This document shows, piece after piece, positions 1 to 8,372 of a DNA stretch of 56,016 bases. The notes under the pieces were generated by a model. That model worked only from the letters and a program-made list of their open reading frames with translations, did not search any database and had not been told where the DNA came from. The stretch is from positions 1-56,016 of the forward strand of contig JAFSVI010000061.1 of NCBI GenBank assembly GCA_017445145.1. The letters run 5' to 3'. Every line of letters starts with the position of its first letter. Positions within the stretch are counted from its first letter, which is position 1. The stretch comes from Bacteroidaceae bacterium. Its GTDB lineage: Bacteria; Bacteroidota; Bacteroidia; Bacteroidales; Bacteroidaceae. A program made the position numbers and the translations under genes.

Positions 1-105
1 GATGACCACGACATCATCGCCCTGAAGGTGCTGATACAAGGGCAGGAGATTGTCCTGATAGCCCCAGCCGTCGATGTAGTGGTGTGTGATGTGTACAATC
101 TTCAT
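1..105 (-). CDS. Glycosyltransferase family 4, N-terminal fragment (cut by window edge)
   Basis: Only the first 35 codons lie in the window; the ATG is at 105-103 and the frame is open to base 1. The protein begins MKIVHITHHYIDGWGYQDN, which resembles the N-terminal donor-side strand and loop of GT4 glycosyltransferases found in Bacteroidales capsule and exopolysaccharide clusters. It is codirectional with the five genes to its right and probably belongs to the same operon, adding a sugar to the lipid-linked repeat unit on the cytoplasmic face. There are 112 untranslated bases between it and the preceding gene. The family call is from the N-terminal motif only; the catalytic half is outside the window. 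Confidence 0.6.
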   Translation of the reverse strand, partial: MKIVHITHHYIDGWGYQDNLLPLYQHLQGDDVVVI

Positions 106-217
106 GGCTTGATGCGGCAAGTAGCGACACTGGCGTTTTTTATCTTAGGAACCTACATAATCCAAGATCAAAAGGTGATATTATGATGTTTGATAATGTT
201 TGCATTATAGCATGTTG

Positions 218-1186
218 TTAATTTCGAGAGTAATAACGTAATCGATATAAAAATGAATATACATCAAATAGGCGATTGAAGTATAGTTTTGCTATCAATC
301 TCATAATTTTATTGTTTATACCTGCTTCTTTAAGATAATGAAGAAGACGGGTATCATGGTTAATAAAATTTCTTAATGCAGTGACGACAGACCTATCTTC
401 GCAATTCTGTGATAGAAACATAACAGAGTTTATTATCTGAGCTATACACACGCCCCATTTCAATCTAATTGCAGAATCAACATAATTATCTCCAAAATCT
501 ACAAGCATTTTTAAGATATACATTAAATCCATTATCCTCTTAGGGCTTGCCTTACTATGTGTGATTGAGCCTTCCCGAAAGCGATGATGATACACTGGTT
601 TATTAAAGCACTTGATCGCCTTGGCATAGGTAATCATGATGGGAGTAAAGAGCGAGTCTTCATGGAGAATCCCGACCTCAAAACACAGGTTGTTCTGCTG
701 AAGAAAAGCTTTGCGAAAAATGTAATATGGTGTACAGAAGAAATATTTGCTCTTAATTAATTCTTCTATTGTAGTAGGTCTCCCTTTGAGTTCGATGATT
801 ATTTGTGTATCCTTGTGATCATAATTGATAAAATAACTATTAAAAAAGACGAAATCGACATCATGGAGTTCTTCAATAATTAAAGGTATTTCTTTTGTCT
901 CAGCCCAATCATCAGAGTCGAAGAACCATATATATTCTCCCCGAGCTTGAGCCAAACCGAGATTTCTAGCAGCTGAGAGTCCAGCATTTTGTTGCTCTAT
1001 AATACGTATTCGGGGGTCAGTGAATTTCTCCTTAACAACCTCAATGCTTCTGTCCTTTGTTCCGTCATTAACTATGAGTATCTCATAGTCTGTTCTGTTG
1101 CAGACAAGTAATGATGAAATACAAGTCTCTATGTATTCTTCAACCTCATATACTGGAACTACTATAGTTAATCTTAGGTTATTCAT
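218..1186 (-). CDS. Glycosyltransferase family 2
   Basis: 322 aa GT-A fold glycosyltransferase, predicted cytoplasmic and acting on the lipid-linked polysaccharide repeat. Visible hallmarks: a first strand LRLTIVVPVYEVEEYIE at residues 4-20, the nucleotide-binding VNDGTKD around 39-45, NAGLSAARN around 67-75, the metal-binding DSDD at 90-93, and HED (175-177), a likely acceptor-site or catalytic acid motif as in WbbL/EpsJ-like enzymes. I place the start at the ATG at 1186-1184. A longer frame starting with TTG at 1249 would add unrelated residues and overlap the upstream polymerase gene more. With the 1186 start the gene overlaps the 3' end of the polymerase gene by 8 bases, which suggests translational coupling. 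The sugar specificity cannot be read from sequence. Confidence 0.85.
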   Translation of the reverse strand: MNNLRLTIVVPVYEVEEYIETCISSLLVCNRTDYEILIVNDGTKDRSIEVVKEKFTDPRIRIIEQQNAGLSAARNLGLAQARGEYIWFFDSDDWAETKEIPLIIEELHDVDFVFFNSYFINYDHKDTQIIIELKGRPTTIEELIKSKYFFCTPYYIFRKAFLQQNNLCFEVGILHEDSLFTPIMITYAKAIKCFNKPVYHHRFREGSITHSKASPKRIMDLMYILKMLVDFGDNYVDSAIRLKWGVCIAQIINSVMFLSQNCEDRSVVTALRNFINHDTRLLHYLKEAGINNKIMRLIAKLYFNRLFDVYSFLYRLRYYSRN

Positions 1187-2420
1187 TTGTATATTCGTTA
1201 AAGGACAATGCCATGGCCATCGAAACCCATGATTCAGTATTAAATGCAATTGATTCAGATGATAAGTGCAAGGAGAAAAAGAATATAAATATGAGACCTA
1301 TTGGTGCTATATTCCAATTTAGTCTCATTGCTGTGATAGCTTTCTTGATAGCTTGTAAAAAAAGAAGAAGGAAAGGTATAGTGAAAACGACACCAAATGT
1401 CATAAGTAATTCTAAGATAAAATTATGTGGGTAATTGCCTTCTCGTGGCCCAAATCTAGTTCTAAAATATGTGCCGAAAAAGGGCTCGTCAGAAATCTGT
1501 TTTAGAGCTAAAGCATATTCAGATTCTTTAGAACCGAAACGTCCTGAAGCTCCTTCGCTTGCAATTAAGAAGAATCGGTCAAACACATGAGGTACATGCG
1601 AAGCTAACCAAAGGATAATTAAGTCACCAAAGAGAATGAGAATTATGGCAGAATACAAAATCACAAGAACAGTTCTTGGTTCAATTCTTTCTTTACAAAA
1701 ATAGTAGATAATGACAGTTGTAAAGAGAAAGAGCATTGGTCCACGTTGAGTAGTAACTATCACATTAGACAGTGCTACGAAAGCAACTCCATAAAAAATG
1801 AGTGTGTTCAAGATGTGATACTCTGACCATTTGCCTTTTATGCAAAGGTTGAAAATGAATGCCATTGAAGCATATTTTGCCAATGAAATACCGTCCAACA
1901 TACGCAGAGAAGCTAACATTTCAAGTCTCTCGTCATTACTACTTATGTATTGCATCAAATAGAAGGACATATTGCCCACGGCTGCGTGAATAATTAGCAT
2001 CGCTGTGAGGAAGATTGTTGAGATTTTTAAAAAGAATGTGTAGTCAATGAAATTCTGATATAGTGTAATTACAGAGCAAAATATTGATATCATGACGATT
2101 TCTTGAATTACGTTCAAATCGCTTGGTGGAACGTGTAACATATCCACTCGAGGCATAAGAGGGTTTATGAAGATATAGTATATGAGATAGAAACTGTAAA
2201 TCCAATATATGATTTGAAAGAGGCTATTAGCTTGTTTACTTATAGGATTACGTTCAATGGTCACAGAATGCACTATCAGGGTAAATAAGGCAAAATATTC
2301 CAGGAGAACGATGAAAGTGGCAATTAAAGAATACCCTAGGATAGGTAGCCATTGGATGAGGAATCTCAATGGAAATATGCAAAACAAAACAAATTGAAGG
2401 GTTATCTGTAATCTATTCAT
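1179..2420 (-). CDS. O-antigen/exopolysaccharide polymerase, Wzy-like
   Basis: 413 aa, almost entirely hydrophobic, with roughly ten to twelve membrane spans. Motifs typical of Wzy_C/O-antigen ligase-polymerase proteins are present: TTQRGP at 223-228, SGR at 292-294 in the large periplasmic loop, and PHNFILELL at 331-339 followed by another span. The predicted role is polymerising flipped repeat units on the periplasmic side of the inner membrane. The start ATG overlaps the flippase stop in an ATGA at 2417-2420, and its 3' end overlaps the GT2 gene by 8 bases, so the three are cotranscribed. It could instead be a WaaL-type ligase, since the families share this fold; a position next to a Wzx-like gene favours the polymerase. 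Confidence 0.8.
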   Translation of the reverse strand: MNRLQITLQFVLFCIFPLRFLIQWLPILGYSLIATFIVLLEYFALFTLIVHSVTIERNPISKQANSLFQIIYWIYSFYLIYYIFINPLMPRVDMLHVPPSDLNVIQEIVMISIFCSVITLYQNFIDYTFFLKISTIFLTAMLIIHAAVGNMSFYLMQYISSNDERLEMLASLRMLDGISLAKYASMAFIFNLCIKGKWSEYHILNTLIFYGVAFVALSNVIVTTQRGPMLFLFTTVIIYYFCKERIEPRTVLVILYSAIILILFGDLIILWLASHVPHVFDRFFLIASEGASGRFGSKESEYALALKQISDEPFFGTYFRTRFGPREGNYPHNFILELLMTFGVVFTIPFLLLFLQAIKKAITAMRLNWNIAPIGLIFIFFFSLHLSSESIAFNTESWVSMAMALSFNEYTNE

Positions 2421-3982
2421 TGTGCTTGAGGTTTAGATGTGGTTTGGCGAGGATGGGAAATCTTCAATCTTTTGGATATAAATGTCAGAATCCATTTCCG
2501 TTCACTACAGCTTGTGCCCAATAGAAAGATTATTGCAATGGCTACTGCCACATCTATAGTTAGTGAGAGAAATAGTATGTAAAAGGAAGTTGTTTCAAAA
2601 TGGGTGAAATATAAGGTCAATGAACATATTGCAGAAGAGTATGTGACGGGCCAAACGATATCTTTGTAGTAGGACTTTATGGGTATGTCTAAAATTTGTG
2701 ATAAAATCCAAACCCTGAAAAATAGCACAGACACGCTTATTGCTGTAAGGATTATCATAGAGGTGATTGGAGGGGCGCCTATTTTAAAACCGATGTAGCA
2801 GACAGGTATAAATAAGAGTGTTTGAAGTCCGGTTCCGATTTGATATTTTTTCAAGTCTCCTGTTGCTCTCACAGTTTGTGTGATAGGATACTCAAAGGTG
2901 TGAGCGATGCATAGAATCAGTGTCCATTGAGAAAAAAGAACCATCTCAGGTGTTACTTGCTCTGTTCCTAACCAAAGTTGCAGCACATGTTGCATATTGA
3001 AAATTAGAGGGAGGGTGAGGATTAGAATCAGGTAAAGGGAATATCTAGAACTATTAAGAACTAATTGTTTGGTGTGGCTTTTTTTACCGTTAGCATAGGT
3101 TTTTACTATTTGTGGATTTACAGCCATGAAAAAATTGGAAACGAAAGAAATTACAACAGTATGCACATTGTCAGAAATGGCTTTTGCTGTGTTGATAGTT
3201 GGACCAAAGAATATATTCAGAAGGATTGCTTGTCCCTGAACGTTCATTATACTCGTTGTCGTTCCAAATAAATTCCAACCAATAAAAGACAATTGATATT
3301 TTATGGTAGGTTTGTCCCAGCATAATTTGTATCTACAACCTTCCAATTTCAGCCTACAGAAGATAACATATGTCAAATTAGACAGTAGATGTGCGATAGC
3401 AGTCAAAAAAACAATGGCTATCAGCTTATCAAAAGGAATGATATATAGGAGAAATACAGCAGCAAGTTTTAGACAAGCATCTAATAAAGACACAAAGGCA
3501 AAAATGTCCATCTTTTCATATGCAATAACAGCTGATGTATATGGAATGACCAACGTGCTAATTGCGAAGTCTATAATAGTGAGCTGGAAAATACATTGGG
3601 CAGCGGATAAACGCTCCAAAGGTATTGTAAGGAAGTGAGAAATAACGTAAGGCCCTATAATTTCAAATAGCAAAATTCCTATAATAGTGGTGAGTAGGAA
3701 AAGGTTAATCAGCATACTGAAAATTTGGCGATATCTGTACAGGTCATTTTTACCCAGCTCAAAAGCAAGGAATCGTTGGGCTGCATTTACCATAGCAGTA
3801 GTGATAATACCCATGAAAGCTAATAGACCCGCTATAACATTTCTGATTCCGAAATCCTCAACACCAAGTATTTGCAGTGTAATTCTGGTTGTATAAATGG
3901 AGACAATCGTGATTACGATCATCCTAAAATAGAGAATTAACGAATTCCTTGCAATTCTTTTGTTGTTTTGCAATTCTTCCAT
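2417..3982 (-). CDS. Polysaccharide flippase, Wzx-like (MATE/MVF superfamily)
   Basis: 521 aa integral membrane protein with about 12-14 hydrophobic segments. The N-terminus (KRIARNSLILYFRMIVITIV, then TRITLQILGVEDFGIRNVI) is characteristic of Bacteroidales lipopolysaccharide/exopolysaccharide flippases. It should transfer undecaprenyl-linked repeat units across the inner membrane. Its stop overlaps the start of the polymerase gene (ATGA at 2417-2420) and it begins 7 bases after the GT2 gene upstream, so it is central to a tight operon. Codons and composition are AT-rich, unlike the GC-rich genes after base 5600. Confidence 0.85.
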   Translation of the reverse strand: MEELQNNKRIARNSLILYFRMIVITIVSIYTTRITLQILGVEDFGIRNVIAGLLAFMGIITTAMVNAAQRFLAFELGKNDLYRYRQIFSMLINLFLLTTIIGILLFEIIGPYVISHFLTIPLERLSAAQCIFQLTIIDFAISTLVIPYTSAVIAYEKMDIFAFVSLLDACLKLAAVFLLYIIPFDKLIAIVFLTAIAHLLSNLTYVIFCRLKLEGCRYKLCWDKPTIKYQLSFIGWNLFGTTTSIMNVQGQAILLNIFFGPTINTAKAISDNVHTVVISFVSNFFMAVNPQIVKTYANGKKSHTKQLVLNSSRYSLYLILILTLPLIFNMQHVLQLWLGTEQVTPEMVLFSQWTLILCIAHTFEYPITQTVRATGDLKKYQIGTGLQTLLFIPVCYIGFKIGAPPITSMIILTAISVSVLFFRVWILSQILDIPIKSYYKDIVWPVTYSSAICSLTLYFTHFETTSFYILFLSLTIDVAVAIAIIFLLGTSCSERKWILTFISKRLKISHPRQTTSKPQAQ

Positions 3983-3989
3983 TGTGGAC

Positions 3990-4910
3990 TTACATTATCT
4001 TTTTTGAGCAATGGATGCGATTGAGTAGGAACAGCTTTACACGTTTTCTGAGTCCCATTGTAAAATAATATGGTGATAACATGAAATACAGTCTGAATAA
4101 TTGAAGAGCCTTTTTATACTCACCTTCTCGAAAATAAGGGATAAGCACCATGCCATAATGCAAAGCTAATGTCTTGTTTCTGAATCCATGTTCAATCGAG
4201 TCGACAGCTTCAATTTCAGATGCGAATTTATTTAAAAAGCATTCTTTGAGTTGCAACATAGAATGAGAATTCGGATTGTTGTCGTTGCCTCCGGTACCGA
4301 GTTCCAAAAGAACCTCTTTTAAACAACCGATTTGGTAGTTCGCCTTAAAGAATCGAAGAAGCAATTCATAATCTTGATGACGGCGGAAAGACTCATCAAA
4401 CCCCTTGATTGAACGCAGTGCCTGAGTGAGAAACATGAGTGAGGGTGTGAACATTTTAGCTTCCATTAGTAGTAAGTGTTTAGTTGCATTGCCCTCGTAT
4501 GGCAACGTATCTATATGGACGCCATTTCGTTGAGCCAAGCAATACACGGCATTAAATTCAGGATGACGTTCCAAATAGTTAACCTGACGTTCTATCTTTG
4601 TAGGTAGGAACCAATCGTCATCGTCTAAAAACGCAATGTATTTTCCGTGTGCGAATTTTATCCCTGTGTTACGGGCAGCTGCTCCATTCTTGTTCTCGGA
4701 ATGCTTAAGATAAACAACGCGGCGTTCGGTCATGTAGGATGCTAGAACAGATTCTGTAGCTTTTCTCTCTTGAGAATAAGGATTATTATCATCCACAATG
4801 ATAATTTCTATATTAGTATATGTCTGTTCAAGGGCCGAATGCAAAGCCCTGCCTATAACATCTTGTCCCCTGTACGTTGGGATAATAATGGAAACCAATG
4901 CCTTATCCAT
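3990..4910 (-). CDS. Glycosyltransferase family 2
   Basis: 306 aa GT-A glycosyltransferase. It begins MDKALVSIIIPTYRG, followed by IIIVDDNNP around residues 37-44, GAAARNTG at 76-83 and a DDDD metal-binding stretch at 96-99. The ATG at 4910-4908 is preferred; a TTG five codons upstream (4925) is also in frame but gives a less family-like N-terminus. It lies 7 bases upstream of the flippase gene in the same AT-rich operon. It probably transfers one sugar of the same repeat unit; donor and acceptor are unknown. Confidence 0.85.
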   Translation of the reverse strand: MDKALVSIIIPTYRGQDVIGRALHSALEQTYTNIEIIIVDDNNPYSQERKATESVLASYMTERRVVYLKHSENKNGAAARNTGIKFAHGKYIAFLDDDDWFLPTKIERQVNYLERHPEFNAVYCLAQRNGVHIDTLPYEGNATKHLLLMEAKMFTPSLMFLTQALRSIKGFDESFRRHQDYELLLRFFKANYQIGCLKEVLLELGTGGNDNNPNSHSMLQLKECFLNKFASEIEAVDSIEHGFRNKTLALHYGMVLIPYFREGEYKKALQLFRLYFMLSPYYFTMGLRKRVKLFLLNRIHCSKKIM

Positions 4911-4945
4911 ATTACACACTGTCAAATTTTTGATACATCAAATAA

Positions 4946-5317
4946 TCATGCACTGAGATCCCATGCGGACTGCAACAGCCTGGTGGCTATTTTCCGATTC
5001 CTATATGAATGATGCACAAGAAGTTGTGTGACCCATGAGCATTTCAAACCATTTTTCAACTCTTTGCGAAGGAAAAAAGCATGACCCAACAGCCGTTCTC
5101 CATTGTAGCACAGAGAGACATACATATTGGGATTCTCCCCTAATCGCCGATATGCCAAAGGGGAGAGCTTGATGTGTTGGCCCTGCTTTTTGGGGTCGTC
5201 TTTCCCACTATACACACCATAGTTCTCAGAGTAGAGTTTGGAGCAGGCTATCTGCTGTTCAGCTGTCATGGCTGAACATTTAATGGTCTTGAATGTGGGA
5301 TTGAATATGCTTAACAT
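4946..5317 (-). pseudogene. Truncated GNAT-like acetyltransferase (or short unknown protein)
   Basis: 123 codons from an ATG at 5317. The protein has an acetyltransferase-like N-terminal half: a strand-turn ERLLGHAFFLRKEL and a segment ending WVTQLLVHHSYRNRKIATRLL near residues 95-114, which resembles the GNAT motif A (beta-strand, then R-x-x-[GK]-x-[GA]-binding loop and helix). It stops about ten residues later (WDLSA, then TGA), whereas GNAT domains need a further C-terminal half. Reading the other frames past the stop does not recover a convincing continuation. I infer a gene truncated at its 3' end, now leading the polysaccharide operon. It could be a functional short protein; the family assignment is by eye. 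Confidence 0.5.
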
Positions 5318-5408
5318 TTAATGGTTGTACTTCTTAAATTAGCTGCATGGTCTTGTGCCGTGAACGAACATAATTGTGCTCATTGCTAATGAGCACTGAA
5401 ATTCGGCG

Positions 5409-5416
5409 TAAAGGTA
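5409..5416 (-). promoter_or_regulatory. Possible -7 box for the polysaccharide operon
   Basis: Minus strand reads TACCTTTA, one base off the Bacteroidetes -7 consensus TAnnTTTG. No clear TTTG is seen 19-21 bases upstream, so only half the promoter is supported. It would give a 5' leader of about 85 bases before the ATG at 5317. Confidence 0.35.
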
Positions 5417-5575
5417 CGCAAAAATACTCAGTTGATAACTTGCTTGTGGTTAAAAAGTCTTAAAGGTGTAACTTTGAGGGTTGGATTTGCCTTTTATGAG
5501 GTGTGCAAGGTTGAGTTGTGGTCGTGGGGAAGATGTGTTGGCGGTTGTTTGTTGTTGAATGGTGTTGAAAACAAG

Positions 5576-5609
5576 AATGCGTGCCCTGTTGATGGATAGG
5601 ACACGCATT
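5576..5609 (-). terminator. Putative terminator hairpin of clpC
   Basis: AATGCGTG at 5576-5583 pairs with CACGCATT at 5602-5609, with additional CCT/AGG pairing inside. On the minus strand the stem is followed by CTTGTTTTC, a weak U-tract. It lies 56 bases after the clpC stop codon. Confidence 0.55.
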
Positions 5610-5665
5610 ATGGTGTGGTTGGTGGGGTCTTAAGATTACTTTGGAATAAGAAGTTGCTGCAAGGT

Positions 5666-8197
5666 CTATTGCACGTTGAGAGTGAGGTCCTTGGCATTGG
5701 GGTCGGTGGCGGTGACAGTCGCTGTTTGCCCTCTGGCGATTTTCTCGTCGAGGATGAGCTGGCAGAATGGGTCCTCGACAGCGGTTTGGATGAGCCGTTT
5801 GAGTGGGCGTGCTCCAAACTGCACGTCGTAGCCTTTGGCGGCCAGCCATGAGCGTGCGCTGTCGTCGAGTGAGATGCCGTAGCCCATTTCGTTGATGCGT
5901 GCTTGCAGCGGGCGCATCTCAATGTCAACGATGCTCTTGATGCTCTCGGGTGTGAGCTGGTCGAAGAAGATGATGTCATCCAGGCGGTTGAGAAACTCGG
6001 GCGAGAACTGGCGCTGCAGGGTTTTCTGTATGATGCTGCGGGCGTAGTCGCGGTCGGCGGCGTTGGCCGGTCGTGTGAAGCCTATGCCCTGTCCGAACTC
6101 CTTGAGCTGGCGTGTGCCGCTGTTGGATGTCATGATGATGACGGTGTTGCGGAAGTCAACTGTAGTGCCATTGCCATCGGTCAGACGGCCTTCATCCATC
6201 ACTTGAAGCAGGACGTTGAAAATGTCTGAGTGTGCCTTTTCTATCTCGTCGAGGAGAACAATGCTGTAGGGCTTGCGGCGCACGCGGTCGGTGAGCTGTC
6301 CGCCTTCCTCATAACCCACGTAGCCCGGAGGTGCTCCCACCATGCGGCTCACAGTGTGTTTCTCCATGTATTCGGACATATCGACACGTATGAGTGCGTC
6401 CTCGGAGCCAAAGAGAGCCACGGCGAGGCGCTTGGTGAGGTAGGTCTTTCCCACGCCTGTCGGTCCGAGGAAAAGGAAGGTGCCTATGGGTTTGTTGGGG
6501 TCTTTGAGCCCCACGCGTGAGCGCTGAATGGCCTTGACGAGTTTGTCCACGGCTTCGTCCTGGCCGACTACAGCCCCCTTGATTGCTGTGGAGAGGTTGC
6601 GTAGGCGCTCGTTCTCGCTCTCGCCAACGCGCTGCACGGGTATTCCTGTCATCATGGCCACGACGTCAGCTATCTGCTGCTCGTCGATGGTTTCCCGATG
6701 GTCTGTTTGTTCGCGTTCCCAGTCTTTGCGCATCTGTTCGAGGCGTGCCTCTTCGTTGGCAAGCTGGTCTCGATAGTCGGCTGCAAGTTCGAAGTTCTGG
6801 CGCTTCACGGCCTCGTTTTTCATCTCCTGCAGGTGCTGGCAGAGTTCTTCCTTCTGGGTGATTTCTGCCGATACGGGTATGCTGATGAGGTGTGCGCGTG
6901 AGCCAGCTTCGTCCATGACGTCGATGGCCTTGTCTGGTAGGCTGCGGTCGGTCATGTATCGGTCTGTGAGTCGCACGCAAGCCTCAAGGGCTGCGTCGGA
7001 GTAGCGCACGTTGTGGTGGTCCTCATACCGCTCCTTGATGTTGGCGAGGATTTGTAGCGTCTCGTCAACGGTGGTCGGTTCCACCATCACTTTTTGGAAG
7101 CGACGTTCGAGGGCGCCGTCCTTCTCTATACTCTTCTTGTATTCGTCGATGGTGGTGGCGCCGATGCATTGCACTTCGCCGCGTGCCAGTGCGGGTTTGA
7201 GCATGTTGGCGGCATCCATGGTGCCAGCTGCCGACCCCGCGCCGATGATGGTGTGGATTTCGTCGATGAAGAGAATGATCTCCTTGTGTGCTTGCAGCTC
7301 GGTGATGATGGCTTTGAGGCGTTCCTCAAACTGTCCGCGGTACTTGGTGCCGGCCACGACGCCGGCCATGTCGAGCACGATGACACGTTTGTCCATGAGC
7401 AGACGCGACACTTTCCGCTGCACGATGCGCAGTGCGAGTCCCTCTACGATAGCGCTTTTGCCCACTCCAGGGAGACCTATGAGTATGGGGTTGTTCTTCT
7501 TGCGGCGGCACAGGATTTGGGCCACGCGCTGTATCTCGCGCTCACGGCCCACGACGGGGTCGAGCAGCCCCTCTGCTGCTGCCTTGGTGAGGTCTGTGCC
7601 GAAGGTGTCGAGGGCTGGGGTGCCGCTGCCATTGGCATTTCCAGAGCGCTTGCCGCCCTTGCGCGATGCCGTGGTGGCACCGCCTTGGCGTGGGGTGTTG
7701 CGGAAATCGTCTTCCTCGTCATCATCCTCGTCGTCATCATCGGAGCTAAAGCCGAAGCCCGCTGTGGGGTTTTGCTTCTGCGTGAGGGTGGCTTGCACGC
7801 CTTGGTAGTCCACGTCCATGCCGTTGAGCACGCGGCATGCGCTGTTGCCAGTCTCGCGCAGCAGCGCCAGCAACAAATGTTCTGTCTGTGCGCTCTCGGC
7901 CTTCATGGACCTTGCTTCGAGCAGCATAAGTTTTATGATGCGACTGGATGCTGCACTGAGCAGCTGGTCGTCGGCAAAATACTCCGACCCGTCGCTGCCA
8001 GCTGCATCGAGCTGTTGTTTCAGCACTTTGAGGTTTACGCCCAGTTGGCGCAATATGGTGACGGCCAGGCATTCCTCATCGCGTATCAGACCCAGCAACA
8101 AGTGTGCTGGCTCCACGGCGCGTGCTTTTAGCCGTGATGCCTCTTCCTTGCCGTAAGAAAGTATCTGTGAAAGTTGGGGCGAAAACTTGTTCTCCAT
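5666..8197 (-). CDS. clpC: ATP-dependent Clp protease ATP-binding subunit ClpC-like (AAA+ unfoldase)
   Basis: 843 aa HSP100 unfoldase of the ClpC/ClpB family, cytoplasmic; with ClpP it would unfold substrates for degradation. Order of elements: double Clp N-terminal repeat (about 1-145); an acidic stretch of Asp/Glu at 152-164; basic Gly/Asn linker; first AAA+ with Walker A GLPGVGKS at 241-248 and Walker B ILFIDE at 308-313; a short middle domain with a UVR-like charged helix near 468-490; second AAA+ with Walker A GPTGVGKT at 578-585. The short middle domain favours ClpC over ClpB. The start is the ATG at 8197, preceded by a good Shine-Dalgarno-like GGAGAAG. The frame is open further upstream, but that stretch is the tRNA-Arg gene and is rejected as coding. 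Confidence 0.9.
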   Translation of the reverse strand: MENKFSPQLSQILSYGKEEASRLKARAVEPAHLLLGLIRDEECLAVTILRQLGVNLKVLKQQLDAAGSDGSEYFADDQLLSAASSRIIKLMLLEARSMKAESAQTEHLLLALLRETGNSACRVLNGMDVDYQGVQATLTQKQNPTAGFGFSSDDDDEDDDEEDDFRNTPRQGGATTASRKGGKRSGNANGSGTPALDTFGTDLTKAAAEGLLDPVVGREREIQRVAQILCRRKKNNPILIGLPGVGKSAIVEGLALRIVQRKVSRLLMDKRVIVLDMAGVVAGTKYRGQFEERLKAIITELQAHKEIILFIDEIHTIIGAGSAAGTMDAANMLKPALARGEVQCIGATTIDEYKKSIEKDGALERRFQKVMVEPTTVDETLQILANIKERYEDHHNVRYSDAALEACVRLTDRYMTDRSLPDKAIDVMDEAGSRAHLISIPVSAEITQKEELCQHLQEMKNEAVKRQNFELAADYRDQLANEEARLEQMRKDWEREQTDHRETIDEQQIADVVAMMTGIPVQRVGESENERLRNLSTAIKGAVVGQDEAVDKLVKAIQRSRVGLKDPNKPIGTFLFLGPTGVGKTYLTKRLAVALFGSEDALIRVDMSEYMEKHTVSRMVGAPPGYVGYEEGGQLTDRVRRKPYSIVLLDEIEKAHSDIFNVLLQVMDEGRLTDGNGTTVDFRNTVIIMTSNSGTRQLKEFGQGIGFTRPANAADRDYARSIIQKTLQRQFSPEFLNRLDDIIFFDQLTPESIKSIVDIEMRPLQARINEMGYGISLDDSARSWLAAKGYDVQFGARPLKRLIQTAVEDPFCQLILDEKIARGQTATVTATDPNAKDLTLNVQ

Positions 8198-8216
8198 CTT
8201 AATCTTCTCCTGTGTG

Positions 8217-8290
8217 TGACTCCTATAGGATTCTAACCTATAACCTTCTGATCCGTAGTCAGATGCTCTATACAGTTGAGCTAAGGAGCC
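8217..8290 (-). tRNA. tRNA-Arg (anticodon ACG)
   Basis: 74 nt, folded by eye on the minus strand. The acceptor stem GGCTCCT pairs with AGGAGTC (one G-U). The D stem is GCTC/GAGC, the anticodon stem TCTGA/TCAGA with loop CTACGGA (anticodon ACG), and the T stem ATAGG/CCTAT with loop TTAGAAT. The discriminator base is A and CCA is not encoded. It lies 22 bases downstream of a consensus promoter and 19 bases upstream of the clpC start, so it probably shares a primary transcript with clpC. Confidence 0.95.
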
Positions 8291-8312
8291 AATCTTTTCC
8301 TCAAACACGCTG

Positions 8313-8343
8313 CAAAGGTACGGCGTTTTGCTGAGATGTGCAA
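8313..8343 (-). promoter_or_regulatory. Promoter for tRNA-Arg and clpC
   Basis: Minus strand: TTG (8343-8341), 20-bp spacer, TACCTTTG (8320-8313), matching the Bacteroidetes primary sigma pattern. It sits between the htpG stop and the tRNA-Arg 5' end. Confidence 0.75.
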
Positions 8344-8372
8344 GCGTTTTGAGGAAAAAGATTATATAATTG

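Larger units (their letters stand above)
5318..5665. other. 348-bp non-coding boundary between AT-rich island and GC-rich core
   Basis: No plausible gene. On the polysaccharide side it holds a possible minus-strand -7 box (5409-5416); on the clpC side it holds a terminator-like hairpin (5576-5609). Base composition changes across it from AT-rich (left) to GC-rich (right), with a GT-rich stretch at about 5490-5570. Confidence 0.7.

Noticed and set aside
4925..4946. Frameshift at the end of the GNAT-like gene
   Set aside because: The other two frames past the stop do not continue a GNAT C-terminal half, so truncation fits better than a single frameshift.
8198..8308. N-terminal extension of clpC through tRNA-Arg
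   Set aside because: The extension translates the tRNA gene; the ATG at 8197 has a Shine-Dalgarno and the normal ClpC N-terminus.
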